Positions 48,991 to 60,371 of a stretch of DNA of 64,000 bases are shown piece by piece; position 1 is the stretch's first letter; every line of letters begins with the position of its first letter. The stretch is from positions 186,001 to 250,000 of the forward strand of contig LATX02000206.1 in assembly GCA_001466705.2 (NCBI GenBank), read 5' to 3'. The translations under genes were made by a program, and so were the position numbers. This stretch comes from Moniliophthora roreri. Taxonomy: Eukaryota; Basidiomycota; Agaricomycetes; Agaricales; Marasmiaceae. The notes beneath the pieces were generated by a model. That model was not told the DNA's origin, ran no database searches, and saw nothing but the letters and a program-made list of their open reading frames with translations.

Positions 48991-49759
48991 TCAGAATGCG
49001 CGGTGCTCCAGCAGTGCACGGCCCTCCTTAGGCTTCTTGTCCTTGCCCCCACTTCCACTGGCTAGAATCGATGGGTTGTCAGTTACCAACACGCACCATT
49101 TTTACTGCTTTTTAAAGAACATACAATGACCACATTTCTTATCCTTTTTTTTCATCCATTTCGACACTGCACCCGAGGAACATGAGGCTGCACTCAAGCA
49201 ACTTTGCATGTCGTCCAGGTATTGCGATGATTTGCAAAGGCAATCCCAGTCTTGCCTGTGTTATTATACGACTGGATGTAAACAGGGGAAGAGACAAGAA
49301 GAAAAAGAAAGAGTCAGCGCACCCGGAATCACACTTTGTGTCTGGAAGCCAGTCTGCCTCGCAAGCCTTTACACAGTTCTGGCCGGGGTAGTCCTCGCTT
49401 TGCGCATCTAGAAAGATTGATCAGGTACTGCGGGCGGGATGGATTTCGTTACCCAGAAAGTACATACATATGTCACACCTCTTCTCTGAGCTCTCCTCGG
49501 CTTTGGCCACCTTCTTGGCATTGCACTTCTTGAGACACTTCTTCAAAGTTTCCGAGTAATCCTTATCTTTGCATATACAGCCGATATAATTGTCCCCGGG
49601 CCTATGTAATAAGTGATGAGATTTCTGACGAAAGACCGAAACAGAAGTAACCCACCAACAGGCACTATAAGCACTTGCGCAGTCGGAAATACATCTGTCC
49701 GCAACAACAGTGAGGGCCGTGCCGAGTACGACGACAAACAGTAGAACGTTAGTGTGCAT
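48991..49759 (-). CDS. Secreted protein with two tandem CFEM domains
   Basis: Five exons: 49656-49759, 49468-49601, 49323-49407, 49125-49255, 48991-49061, giving about 174 residues. A signal peptide opens it (MHTNVLLFVVVLGTALTVVA). Domain 1 has Cys 23, 27, 34, 43, 45, 57, 61, 77. Domain 2 has Cys 91, 95, 105, 113, 115, 127, 133, 149. Both follow the CFEM pattern C-x3-C...C...C-x-C-x11-C-x3/5-C-x15-C, with Asp residues before Cys4. CFEM proteins are fungal extracellular or wall proteins; some bind haem, others act at host surfaces. The C-terminus is Gly/Lys-rich with no GPI signal, so secretion is likely. Introns fall at matching points in both domains, a sign of exon duplication. The third donor (GTGCGC) was chosen because it keeps Cys105; a GTGTGA donor 12 nt earlier would drop it. 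Confidence 0.75.
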
Positions 49760-50423
49760 GTTTGGGTTGGCAGAGGAGGATGAGTACTGGGGTATTTCAA
49801 TCAATTCGGATGGCTATATGCGTCGTAGGGCCCAATATTATTGGGTCCCGGTCCATCCGAATCCGCTCCGCCAAATTAGAAATTAGAAGTCTCAAACCAT
49901 TCAGGGCATCCGCCTCGCGCCGCAGTGGCAGTGACAGCCTGAAGCTTGAAACGGTCTTCCATCTCAACCTTCTCTCACGGTGGCGGTTCAAATGTTCAAA
50001 CTTTGCTCTTGTTTATGACTGCGCTCTTTTTACTTTACCGTTAACCAGCCGACGCCATCCACCTGCACCCTCAACTCGCTTCTATTTCTGAATCGTCGTC
50101 GTCGTAGTTTTGATGAAATACTCGTGAGTGTAGGAGGGAGCAAGAATTTGGACGTGGAGAACATGGAAGCGGAAGAGGTGACATCAATCATGGGAGGAAC
50201 GTAGCATGCAAGCATCAACAAGCAGGGCCGAGAGCCCGGTTCATGTGCCCACGCAGGGAGTTCCCAATGTCGGACAAAAAGGCGGTAGGTCCGGACTTAG
50301 ATCTCCTGTTTTTTACTTCAACCTCGGAACCTCACTGGAATGCCGCAGGCCAGGGAAAAAAGGAAACAGGGGCCGTTTGGGAGTCGGACAGAAAGAACAG
50401 TCTAGATGAGCGGCCTCTGGGCA

Positions 50424-50471
50424 GTACCCGGGTACCTGCACGGACCGCACACTGTAGGACAGTGTGCGGTC
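50424..50471. repeat. Two adjacent palindromes
   Basis: GTACCCGGGTAC (50424-50435) is a 12-bp perfect palindrome. Seven bases later GACCGCACACTG-TAGGA-CAGTGTGCGGTC (50443-50471) is a perfect 12-bp-arm hairpin with a 5-nt loop. Confidence 0.7.
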
Positions 50472-50600
50472 ATCGAACCTTCCGCTTCAACATTTCCGAG
50501 TCGTCTGGAGCGCCCTATCAAGCTTGCCGCCATGGTCCGCTCCTGGAAGATTCTATCCTTTATCAAAACTTGAGCCGACCGATCAACGTCGGATTCTTGC

Positions 50601-50984
50601 ACCTATGGTTCCCGGGTATATCCACAAACTTGATCCGACTGGATGACGCCGGCCAATTTGTTGTCCTCACCAATCACTTTCACTCAGCTCTCCTGTTGTT
50701 GTTGTCGTCGTGCATACTTTCGACGCAAGTTCCAGCGCGTCACACTTTACCACAAACTATCTTCAAGGCTGACCTTTATGCTACAGCAGAATAAACCTGT
50801 TCTTTCGTCAATATTCACTATCACGCTATACCCCGGGGCCGCGCAACAATAATTTTCTCCTCCTGCCCTCCTCCACATCTCGCACCTCGTACCTCTTGTC
50901 AACTTTGGCTTCTTCAAGCTTCTGCGGTAACTAATTGCCCCAATTGCCCCCACTAATTCGTGGATATACCCGGGTTCCATAAGG
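50601..50984. mobile_element. MITE-like element with ~25-bp inverted ends
   Basis: The left end is CCTATGGTTCCCGGGTATAT then CCACAAA. The right end, on the minus strand, is CCTTATGGAACCCGGGTATA then TCCACGAA. No open frame inside; a target duplication is not evident. Confidence 0.55.
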
Positions 50985-51401
50985 TGATCAACCTCAACTA
51001 CGGTTCTTTACAATGGTAAACGTACCAGGAAGTAATGCAATGGATCTCCTGCCCAAGATAGAAATTATTCAACTGCTCCCAGACTCCCGATCTCCCCCAA
51101 CGGCTGATTTTACTTTCTTTTCGGTGAATACCAGTATTAATGTCAGCTCTGTAAGCGGAGAGTTACTCCTAGAGATTCCATTCCGTTTACTTTTGGACTT
51201 AATAAGTCGTATCTTCCGTTAATATTGCCTCCTGTATATAAATCTTCATTCCCATGTGTTCAGACGTCAGTTCCAAAATGATACTTTTGTCTATTGCGTG
51301 TAGTTTATGAAGAATAAAGTGGCCTATCAACAAGTATTTGAATTGGTATGTGCAAGAAATGTAAAGGAAGAAAGTCATAATCCATGGGCAGTCCGAATGT
51401 C

Positions 51402-53076
51402 TTAATAAAACTCGATTTCCGCATCCAAACCATCATCACGAAGAACGTCAATACGCTGCCTGATCAACTTCCGCCTCGATCGCGCAATTCCGCAGTTGGC
51501 TTTCCAAAAGACTAGGCGAAGAACCACCAATTTCTGCCTCAGTCCGTGTGCTACAAGACACCGCGATTCAAGCATACCCATTAGGTTTCCGATTTGACCT
51601 TTGACCCGAGTTCGAAAAGCTAGACCGAGGTTCTCTAGGTTGGGTAGAAGAATATTGTCGATCGACTCGGGCCCAACAGTCATTCGACGCAAGAAGTCGT
51701 CAACGTCCGCCGAATCCCACATCAAAAATCCATCTCCAAGCTTGAGGTCTGTTATTGTTTGTAACAGGGCCAATGTACCCATGACTTCATCGTGCGAGAG
51801 GGCGGTGGTGGACAGGATGAGGTGTGTAATGGGGGGTCGAGAACGAGAGATGAATTGGCAAAGTTGGGGACGATCAAGGGAGTCATACAAGCCGGGAGTG
51901 TCCATAATCTGAAGCTTGGCAAGCGAGGGCAGAGATAGTTGCTCAAAGAAGTCGCCCCCGGCGGAGAGTAGCTCTACGCGAAGGCACTTCACATGTGAGG
52001 TTATGGAGTGACTCTCGAACTGCTGGCTACGCGAGTTCCTCCAGCCCGTAAGACATACGTCGGATAGATTAGGTGAGAGCTGCAGGATGTGAAGAAGAGA
52101 ATCCATGTCGTAGTCCTGGATCGTAAGTGTGGTCAATGCCTCCAAGTTGATCATCCGTAAGAACCTGTAGTTCAACGTGTGAAGGTGCATGCTAGAGAGC
52201 CGTGGCGCCGAAATAGTGATATCCTTGTCCTCATTCCTCGTTAAAAAGCCCATAACCAAACGCTCCAGGATGGGAAATTCGACAATGGGAAAGTCCCCTT
52301 CATCATCCGTGAACAGCCTCTTATAACGAGGCCATAACAAGAAGTTTGCGACTTTCCAACGATTAGTATGCTCCAACAACTCGATCAGTACTTCCTCATG
52401 GAGGTCGCGTTTGTCATCGGCTGTTACGAGAGTGATGTTGATTGCCTTGGGTTGGGATTTTTCCAAGCAGAACTTTGTGAACCCGGGGAGACTAGCAGCT
52501 GAAACCTGGTCATTCTCTGCGCGAAATTCTGCGTCAATGATACACCACAGGCCCGGCTGAGAATGCACGAGTGCCCTCCAATGACCGCAGACGTGGCTCA
52601 GGATGAGAGGTACACGACAAGTCCGCATGTCCTCAGAGTCATCCCGAGCTATGAAGAAGATACGACACAAGAGCTCTGGCGGAAGCCTTCGGATTGTGGT
52701 CGTGGCCATTCCATTGAGCCTGAACGCGATCTTCCTAAGATGTTTGCGCCGATCCTTCATTTGACGAACGGTATCCCGCAACCTCCCAAGTTCACTGTCC
52801 AGCCGATCGATTTCTGCAAGCGTGTCTTGTAGGGTTTCTCTGATATATGGCAGTTCGTGGTCAAGAGGGATATGGTTCGCTGCGTGATCTTCCAAGTATT
52901 TCGTGGCTTTTTGGATATCCAATGCTGGTGAGTAAGAGCGTAGACATTGATCGCAGAGTTGGACTGGAGCCTGAGGTGCCTCGAGTGAAGGCTTCAACTT
53001 ATTGCGTCAGTAACCAGCATACTGTAAGTTGTATGCGTCTACTCACCTTGAGGATAGATCCCTTTGCAGAAGGCAT
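51402..53076 (-). CDS. F-box protein, paralogue 1
   Basis: Exon 1 (53047-53076, MPSAKGSILK) joins exon 2 (51402-52997) after a 49-bp intron, giving about 541 residues. An N-terminal motif QLCDQCLRSY is followed by a helical segment and a coiled coil (about residues 60-100, AEIDRLDSELGRLRDTVRQM). The F-box follows as TIRRLPPELLCRIFFIARDD with LSHVCGHWRALVHSQPGLWC. The rest holds irregular leucine-rich repeats (RLSSMHLHTLNYRFL, LEALTTLTIQDYDM, SPNLSDVCLTGW). The family is thought to recruit substrates to SCF ubiquitin ligases; the target is unknown. The same architecture occurs in the paralogues at 58708 and 61732, but this copy is clearly more divergent. Confidence 0.85.
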
Positions 53077-53519
53077 CGGAGAGCAAATGAGAGCGAATGA
53101 AAAAGTGCAAGTGGGTCACGCGCGTGAAAGTCGATGACACCTATTAACCGGCCCTAAACAGAAGCATCATCGAAGAAAAAGAGGAATCGTTTAGGTTCAA
53201 AAAGCTGGGTATATAGCTGTAAATTTGACCGCAAATATGGTGCTGTACTACAAGAAATACAATTAAAATAGAGCTAAGTAGCAATACATTGTGTCTGAAG
53301 GAACTTGAATGACCATTCCTGGAGAAATAGCGGGTCAGAACTGCCCCGCAAAGGTATTCGCGTGTCCGTATACAGTGAGAAGGTGATACAATAGCTCGAT
53401 GTTTACGGATTGTGAGTATGTTCGTGAGGCATTCGCATATAATCATGATTCACATCAATCAGGTCATTCATCCTTTCGTCGATAGTCAGCGTCTGAATCA
53501 TTTGGTCAACTCAAACAAC
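53077..53519. other. Gap between F-box paralogue 1 and the Zn2Cys6 gene
   Basis: Contains the F-box promoter and the 3' flank of the transcription factor gene. No gene or clear motif is seen. Confidence 0.4.
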
Positions 53520-56500
53520 TCACATATAATTCCAAGATCCTTGCGACCACATATCTTGTTGCTCCCAACGATGATCATGTTGCCCTTGCTGATAGTCAGC
53601 TTCACCAACGTCGGCGCTGGAATCGATTCCCCAACCACCGCCAGCCATCCTATCCGGCCCGCTCGGGCATGTCATGGACGCCAGTTGCTCAAAGAAATCT
53701 GCATCCGAGAAGGAAGGGTAGCCAGCAGGTAGACTTAAATCGTGTGACAGGTCGAAAGGCAGGTTCATTCCTGAATCGACGCCGATCGTGGCCGCAGTCA
53801 TGTACGTCGGTGACATCTGCGGGGCCTCCTGGGAAGTAAACCAGTATCCGCTGCTTGTATTACTGGGATCCATCGCATCCGCGACCTGGCTGCCATGTGA
53901 CGTGTAATGCAGTTGACCGTATGATGGTAGGCGCCCAAGTTCGTCACTGTACAGTGGCAACGAAAAGAACTGTTGATTAGGCTGCTCCTTGTCTACCGAC
54001 GGCGATGACATGACTGACGGAAACGTTGTTGTTGAAGCAGTGGAGGACGATGATTTCATCACCCGCTTCGAACCAGCAGTACTTCGTTCACTGGCTTCGG
54101 TAGCCGCAGCTCCAGGACTGTTCCCATTTGATGCTTGGGTTGATCTCGGACTATCAGAGTCTCTGTCCCGTTTGTTTTGGCCTCCTTCCCTCGAATTTGG
54201 TAGAGGCAGGTCACCCACAGATGCTAGCTCGTAGAGAACATCCCTGTCAAAGTATAGCTTCAGCATTCCGAGTGTATGGAAACGAATAAATGATATTCAC
54301 CATAGACGCCCGCAACCATGCCATCTGAATCACGGAGAACGATTAGTCACACTACAGAGATCACCATTAAGTCGATACGAACCTTTTCTCGCATACCCGG
54401 AGCACTTGCATGCACTTGTGCACATCCGCCATCTCTCTGTTAGGATCTGTCGACAGACCCGAACGTTTTGCTCCCCAAATGTTCAACAATAACACGACCC
54501 CGGCATTGAATACAGCCATCTACGATGCAAGGATATTAGTGAAAGCAGTAACACTTATGAATGCACATCTCACCCGATTCATGGACAGCAGGAAACCTTT
54601 TCTCCTTCGCTGAAGATCTACGATATGACTGCATGACCTTGCCGCGTTCGTGCAGATTGCCAGAGAAGGAAACGACAGCGGTGAAGGACGTTTCGGTGAT
54701 GATATAAAGGGCCGGTGGATGACGATTTGCAGAACATAGTATTGCGTGTACAACACTGCGGACTGGTTGAAGAAGATTTCATCTTCACGGTTGGGATCCC
54801 ATCTAACTGTTCGCAAAGGTCAACCGACAGGCTGTGTGCGACGAGTCTCGTGTGCTCACGGTGTTCTGGAACAGAGTCGACCCACTGATTCAACGCCGAA
54901 TCAAGTTCGGAAACGACGCGCTGCTCCCACTGAGGACCAGTAAACCCAAGCATCATTTTCGATTTGTTTATACAGTACTGGGGAAGAGGTCAGGAGAATG
55001 ATGAAGGAACCGATAAAGCTGGCGCTTACTATCGTTCGAAGGGCCATTGCCAACAACCGCATCAACTTGAGATACGATACGAAAGCAGTAACATAAGAGG
55101 GCTTTCCAGGGGGTTGTTTGAAGGCCATTTCAGGATTAGGATGCTCCCAATACTCGTCATCGCACTCCACAGGCATATCCAAGTCAAAACTAAAACGAGT
55201 CTATAAGTCGCATTGTCATTCAAAACAGACGAAACCATTACTCCTCGTCTTGAATTGCGCATGATCGTCCTAGACCTGCGCTGATAGCGCGATCCATGCA
55301 TACTAAGACCCTATAAACACGTCTCAATAATGCACCAATGAATGTACGAGGGTTCTTACCAGAACGCTCTCTTCAATAACTCGCTTTCGACCGTGAGTTT
55401 GGGAGATACCTGCCTTCGGTGAGCCCCAATATCTTGAGCAAGTCTTATCCCTGTCCCGATTATTGTCCAACACACATGTGAAGTAGAGGAGCCCTGCAAG
55501 AATTGGCATGATAACTGGCGGTACCATGAGAATGGGATGTCATGTAGAAATAGAGAGGACTCACGCAGTAGAACTGCAAGTCATACAGCGATGGCGGAGA
55601 CAGTAATGATGTCCGGAAAAGATGAACCTGGTCGAACCATTTCCATCCGCACGAGGACCAGGAGGTTGTTTCGTCGAGCAGCACGCGTGGGTCATCGGAG
55701 TATCTTGAACCATTGGCACAGACCAGAAGCAGAATGGCACCGAACATGTCATTCTTCAGATGAAGCTTCATCGTGATGTCTCGCTCGAAGGTCGGCCTAT
55801 GGAGGAGCGGCATGAAGATATTGACGTTCTTGAAGTAGAGATCAACGAGGTTGTTCATTAGGTCATCGGCGGGAAAGACATATCGGTGTCGCGGAATTTG
55901 ACACACAGCGTGTTCCCACTACGCTTAAATATCAGTAATAGATAGATGTTGAGGCATTTGAATTGACGCACAGTTTGACGTTGCCAAAATTCCGGTCGTC
56001 TGTGACTAGGAAGAAATGCCCCCCATTTGCCTTCCCGTCGTGTATACTCTTCCTTGAGATCGGTAGCCGCCCGGATCAGCATAATAACACTCGACTTCCC
56101 AAAGAATCGAGAATACTCTGGACCAATGCTAAGTCGCTTTATAGTATCAGACAACTCCAGTTGTTCGTCCTCTTCATCTTTGGCTTCAATGTCTTCTTTG
56201 GTCTCCACCGGTACAGAACCCCACTTGCGGATGCTATCAAGGGCCAGACCCGCATGAGGAATTGAGCTGGGACTGGGTGCTTTTGAGTTATTGTTCTCTG
56301 GGTTCAGTTCTAGGTCCTTTGGGAGGAGCTGCGCGACCACGTAAGAATCAGATTCAGCTCGTTATACTACAACGACAACCTTCACGCACCTGACGAGGGG
56401 TTCGCTGCGTCTGTTCCCTTTTGAGCGCCAGATTTTCAACATAGCTAATCAAGCCTTCAGGTTCGCCAAGAGTCAATAATTGGATAGATACCGGACGGAC

Positions 56501-56867
56501 CTTATTGGAGGGCCTCGTTTCTGTAGACTGTGGGTCAGGAAGGAAGGGATTGAACATATCCTTACACACTCACTTTCGGAACTTTGGCGTATGTACAGTC
56601 ACAGCTGGAGACAGTACATGGTGTACATGGGGTACTGGGCATTTGTACGCCATCACCTGGGATTTCAGCCAGTTGGTCGTTATCCTAGTTTCTGAGTCGA
56701 GTAGGCACCTACATCGAACTGGCCAGGGCTAAATGGTCAGCAATACAGTTTCAACAGGCCAAAAGGTCTTTATACGCACTTTTTTTCTTCCTGCAAGTAT
56801 CGCAAGCTCTCGTTATTCGCTGTCGTTTTTGAGCAATGTCGTGTGTACCTTCTTCGTCGGACGACAT
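53520..56867 (-). CDS. Zn(II)2Cys6 fungal transcription factor with Fungal_trans domain
   Basis: Fourteen exons with consistent phases give about 881 residues. The start is ATG at 56867. The zinc cluster RACDTCRKKKIRCDGVQMPS...CTPCTVSSCDC fits C-x2-C-x6-C-x9-C-x2-C-x6-C and is split by two introns around a 6-nt exon (56713-56718). A linker and acidic region follow (KEDIEAKDEEDEQLELSD). Then the Fungal_trans region: LVDLYFKNVNIFMPLLHRPT, FGAILLLVCANGSRYSDDPR, CWTIIGTGIRLAQDIGAHRR and VCMDRAISAGLGRSCAIQDE. The tail is Ser/Thr/Gly-rich and disordered. The protein should act as a nuclear regulator, perhaps of carbon or secondary metabolism; the specificity is not readable. It lies 27 kb from the PKS, so a link to it is not supported. 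Confidence 0.88.
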
Positions 56868-58707
56868 GATGATAGAGAGGAGCGCCAGCGAATGTGATAG
56901 CTTCTTGAATATCTCCGCTACTCTTCAGTGTATCTGTTGGCGTGTTTAAGAGCGCTGGTCAACGTCACCTTTGCTGCTGCGCTGCCGTCGGATGCCCCAT
57001 GGGCCGTCGGGTTCTGAAAAGTACCAAATGGGGGCCACATGTTCGACGGCGGTAAACGGAAGGTGTAGGAAATTTTTGTGAATGGCAGTCACAGCCCCGT
57101 GTGCTGCAATCAAATTGAAAGCTGAAGATGCGGTGCCAATTATAAGATCTGCGCAGGGCTAAGGGCTTATTAGCGCTGTGAATGTCGAATATCAATGAAA
57201 CTGACATTGAAATTCTAGAGTTCAAGGTGCATGATCATGAAGGACTTTGGGCATGAAGCAATGAGAAATGAGGGTGAGAAATGCCGCGTTCAGGGTCGCG
57301 TCTCTTTACCTCCACCGTCATCATCGACCGTAATGGATGCCATGGGCAACGAGCATTAATCGTATGAACGCCCTGCATGGTTTCCAACAAATCTTTTCGT
57401 ATATATCAAGCTACGCCTCCCGACATTCTCGGAATATCAGATCAAGAGTGACTCGTACCGAACTCGAGTCTTTCAAGCAGGAGTAGAAGAACGGAATCGC
57501 TTCTAGAAAACGAAAGGAAGCATAATTGTAGGAGATGATACGTTTTTTATCGGGGAAGTGGCACGAGGTGTGGACGTCAAAGGAACTGGGGTTGGTGAAA
57601 GCAATATTGTGAGCAGCATGCAGGTCCTTAGAGCTAATTCTGACACTTTCCATAGGGAACCTCTCGTTCTCTGATTCTCGTGCTCCCCTATTTCTGAATA
57701 GTACTTTCGGGGTTGCGATCCGAATCTTTCTTCGTTTCAATTCGTCGCCGAAAAATCAACGTCAATCGCAACACAGTAAAATAATATTCTCGACGGCAAG
57801 TAACCTCTTACCAAACGGAACGGTCGCTGGAACCGCTAGGCCGGAATGGTTGATGACACCCAATTTGAAGCCGAAAACCAGAACTCGGAAGATGCCCATT
57901 TCACTTCTCATCTTTGGACCTGCGTGCTTTCGTAAGTTGTCTTTCTTGGTTAACATCAGCCTTTCTTACTCACAGTTATTTAGCCATTTTTTATATCTGG
58001 CTCGAAGTCCAGGTCACCAAAAATGAGCAGAAATTCAAGGAGGTAAAGTCTAGCTCACGCTCAGAGCGACATAATCTAACCAAAGTCACACTTCATAGGA
58101 CACACGATTCCCGATCCTATGTGTCGCTCTTGACCACCAAAACCATACAGCTCATCTGGTATAAGGAACTTGACGGGAAAAGTATTGATTGCTGTCGTCG
58201 AGTGGCCAGTATGCATTACAATGAACATTGTATGTAAGTATCCATGCCTGGTTCCCTTGTTTCAACACCTAATGTTTGTTTGTGTCCAGATTATCCGTGC
58301 ATTTGTCTCAAATTCCTTGCTTCGCAGGTGGTCCATTTTCTCGCCCTCTGAGGCGGCCAATTACCCTATATTCTCAGTATTCGAACCAGTTTTAAGAACG
58401 CGGGCATAGGTGTAATACGGTAGTTTGCGGGATTCATTTGTGATTAGCGGGACTCTTATCAGTATTGTAGGCAGTTTACTCTTCTTTCTAGATCGTCCTA
58501 GGTGCTAATGCATTTCGCTTTTTAGCTGATCGAGATAAGGTGCATCCTATAGCTGAAAAGTTGTCAGAAGGCCCGAGTCTTGGGGTGTGACCTATAGTTA
58601 CGGTCTCTGTCTGCTTTGTGTACTTTGAATGTTGCATTATCAATGTTCACTCGACTTGAAAGTATAACAACGATGTATCTTTGTTGACAAAAATGTGAAG
58701 TACGATG
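56868..58707. other. Intergenic region; its right part belongs to the tandem duplication
   Basis: 56868-57890 is unique and shows no supportable gene. A minus-strand frame at 57411-57740 has no motif. From about 57890 the sequence pairs with 60870 onward. Confidence 0.4.
57905..58335 (+). other. Exon-like remnant, duplicated at 60880-61330
   Basis: Both copies share a GTAAGT...TTACTCACA segment. They also share a plus-strand stretch (WLEVQVTKNEQ here, WLEVRVTENEQ in the other) and a second GTAAGT donor near 58231. Some indels between copies are multiples of three, others are not. It looks like a decayed gene fragment; family unknown. Confidence 0.3.
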
Positions 58708-60371
58708 CTATATAACATATTGCACATCCAAACCATTATCGCGAAGGACATCCATACGCTGACGAACTAACCTCATCTCCGACTCGTATTGCCCCAAAAA
58801 GGTCACCCGAAGAAACACCAATCTTTGCCTATTTCCACCAGGCGTTACACGACAGCGTGATTCGACCATGTTCAATATATTTTGGATCTGACCTTTCTTC
58901 ATCTGCAAATTGAAATGTAGGCCGAGGTTCAACAGGTTGGGTAGAAGAACGCTGTCGGTCGACTCCGGCCTAACAGTCATCCGACGCAGGAAACTGTCCA
59001 TGATCCCTGTTTCCCGCGCCCTTTCGAGCGTGAAGTGTGTGATTGTCGGTAACATGGCCAATGTATCCATGACGTACGGGAGAGGAACGTTAGATAGGTG
59101 AAGGTGTGTGAGAGGGGGTCGAGAACGCGATATAAGCCGATGAAGTTGTGGAGGACCATGGTACCAGTTACACCTCACCCAAAGCTTGGTAAGTGACGGA
59201 AGAGACAGGTGCTCAAAGACGTCATGGTTGCCATCTTGCAGCTCCGCGTGGAGACTTTTGATCTGTGAGGTTACGTGCAAATTCGACTCCTGGTGAACCA
59301 AATACATGTAGCCCTTGAGCGTTACGTCGGATAGGCTAGGAGAGTGCAGGAGAATATGTAAAAGACCCTCTATGCGGTAATCCTCCATCGTGAGCTCGGT
59401 CAAGGCATCCAGGTTTATTAGTTTGAGGAAATTGCGCCCCACCCCACGGAGGCGCAGGTGAGAGAGTCGTGGTGCTGAACATGTTGAAGTTATAGCGTCG
59501 TATGGCCCCCCTTCGTCCTGCTGGAAGCACATGTCCAGTCTCTCCAGAACGGGAAACTCCATAACATGATCTGCGAATCGCTCCCCATCGTAAGGACGCA
59601 ACACGAAATTTGCGACTTTCCATCGGCAACTGTTCGCCAGCAACTCATTCAACACTTTTGCATGGAGGTCTTTGTACTCAAATTCTAATTCATCCTTAGA
59701 ATCGTACAAATCTTCGGGCGTTGTGAGAGTGACATTGAGTGGCCTGGATTGGGATTTTTCCAAGCAGAATTTCGTGAACTCGAGAAGCCTATTCGCGGAT
59801 ACCTCGTCGTCCTCTATGTAAACTTTGGCGTCGATAATACACCACAGGCCTGGTTCAGAGTGAATGAGTGCTCTCCAACGACCGCAGACGTGGCTTAAGG
59901 TCAGAGGCACTCGACAGGTCGACCGACCTTCATTGCCCTCGTCTCGCGCCATGAAGAAGATGCGAAGCAAGAGCTCTGATGGAAGCCTGCGGATTGTTGC
60001 TTTGACCATTCCATTGAGCCTATAGGCAATCTCCAAGAGACACTCGCGCCTCTCCTCTATCTGACGAACGACATCCCGCAGCCTCTCCAGCTCACTGTTC
60101 CACCGATCAATTTCCACGAGCGTTTCTTGAAAGGAACCTCTGAGATATGGTAGCTCGTGGTCAAGAGGGATATGATTCGCGGCATGTTCCTTCAGGTAAC
60201 TTGCAGCTTTTCGAATATGAGGAGCTGTTGAACAAGAGTGTTGACATTGAACGCAAAGTTGCACCGGCGGTGCCTCGAACAAAGTCTTGGGCATTATAAT
60301 CAATGATTGTCGTAGTTCAAGTATGGAGTATGTTTACTCACCTTTATAAATGGATCTGTTTCAAGGGACAT
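58708..60371 (-). CDS. F-box protein, paralogue 2
   Basis: Exon 1 (60342-60371, MSLETDPFIK) joins exon 2 (58708-60284) after a 56-57-bp intron, giving about 535 residues. Translation could also start at the ATG at 60294 (MPKTLFEAPP), which lies inside that intron. QLCVQCQHSC, a coiled coil (EIDRWNSELERLRDVVRQIE), and the F-box TIRRLPSELLLRIFFMARDE with LSHVCGRWRALIHSEPGLWC follow as in paralogue 1. Leucine-rich segments such as LSHLRLRGVGRNFLKLINLD and LTKLWVRC follow. It is highly similar to paralogue 3, from the tandem duplication. It has a tract absent from paralogue 3 (KDLHAKVLNELL versus KKVSDELL). Confidence 0.85.

Larger units (their letters stand above)
49760..51401. other. Intergenic region with palindromes and a MITE-like element
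   Basis: No gene is supported: open frames on both strands overlap and lack motifs. The structured parts (50424-50471 and 50601-50984) are listed separately. Confidence 0.4.

Noticed and set aside
53520..56867. Zn2Cys6 factor as the regulator of the PKS cluster
   Set aside because: It lies 27 kb away beyond a retrotransposon and assembly gaps; nothing in the sequence links the two.
57411..57740. Minus-strand open frame of 109 codons
   Set aside because: Composition and content show no family and no clear promoter or partner exon.
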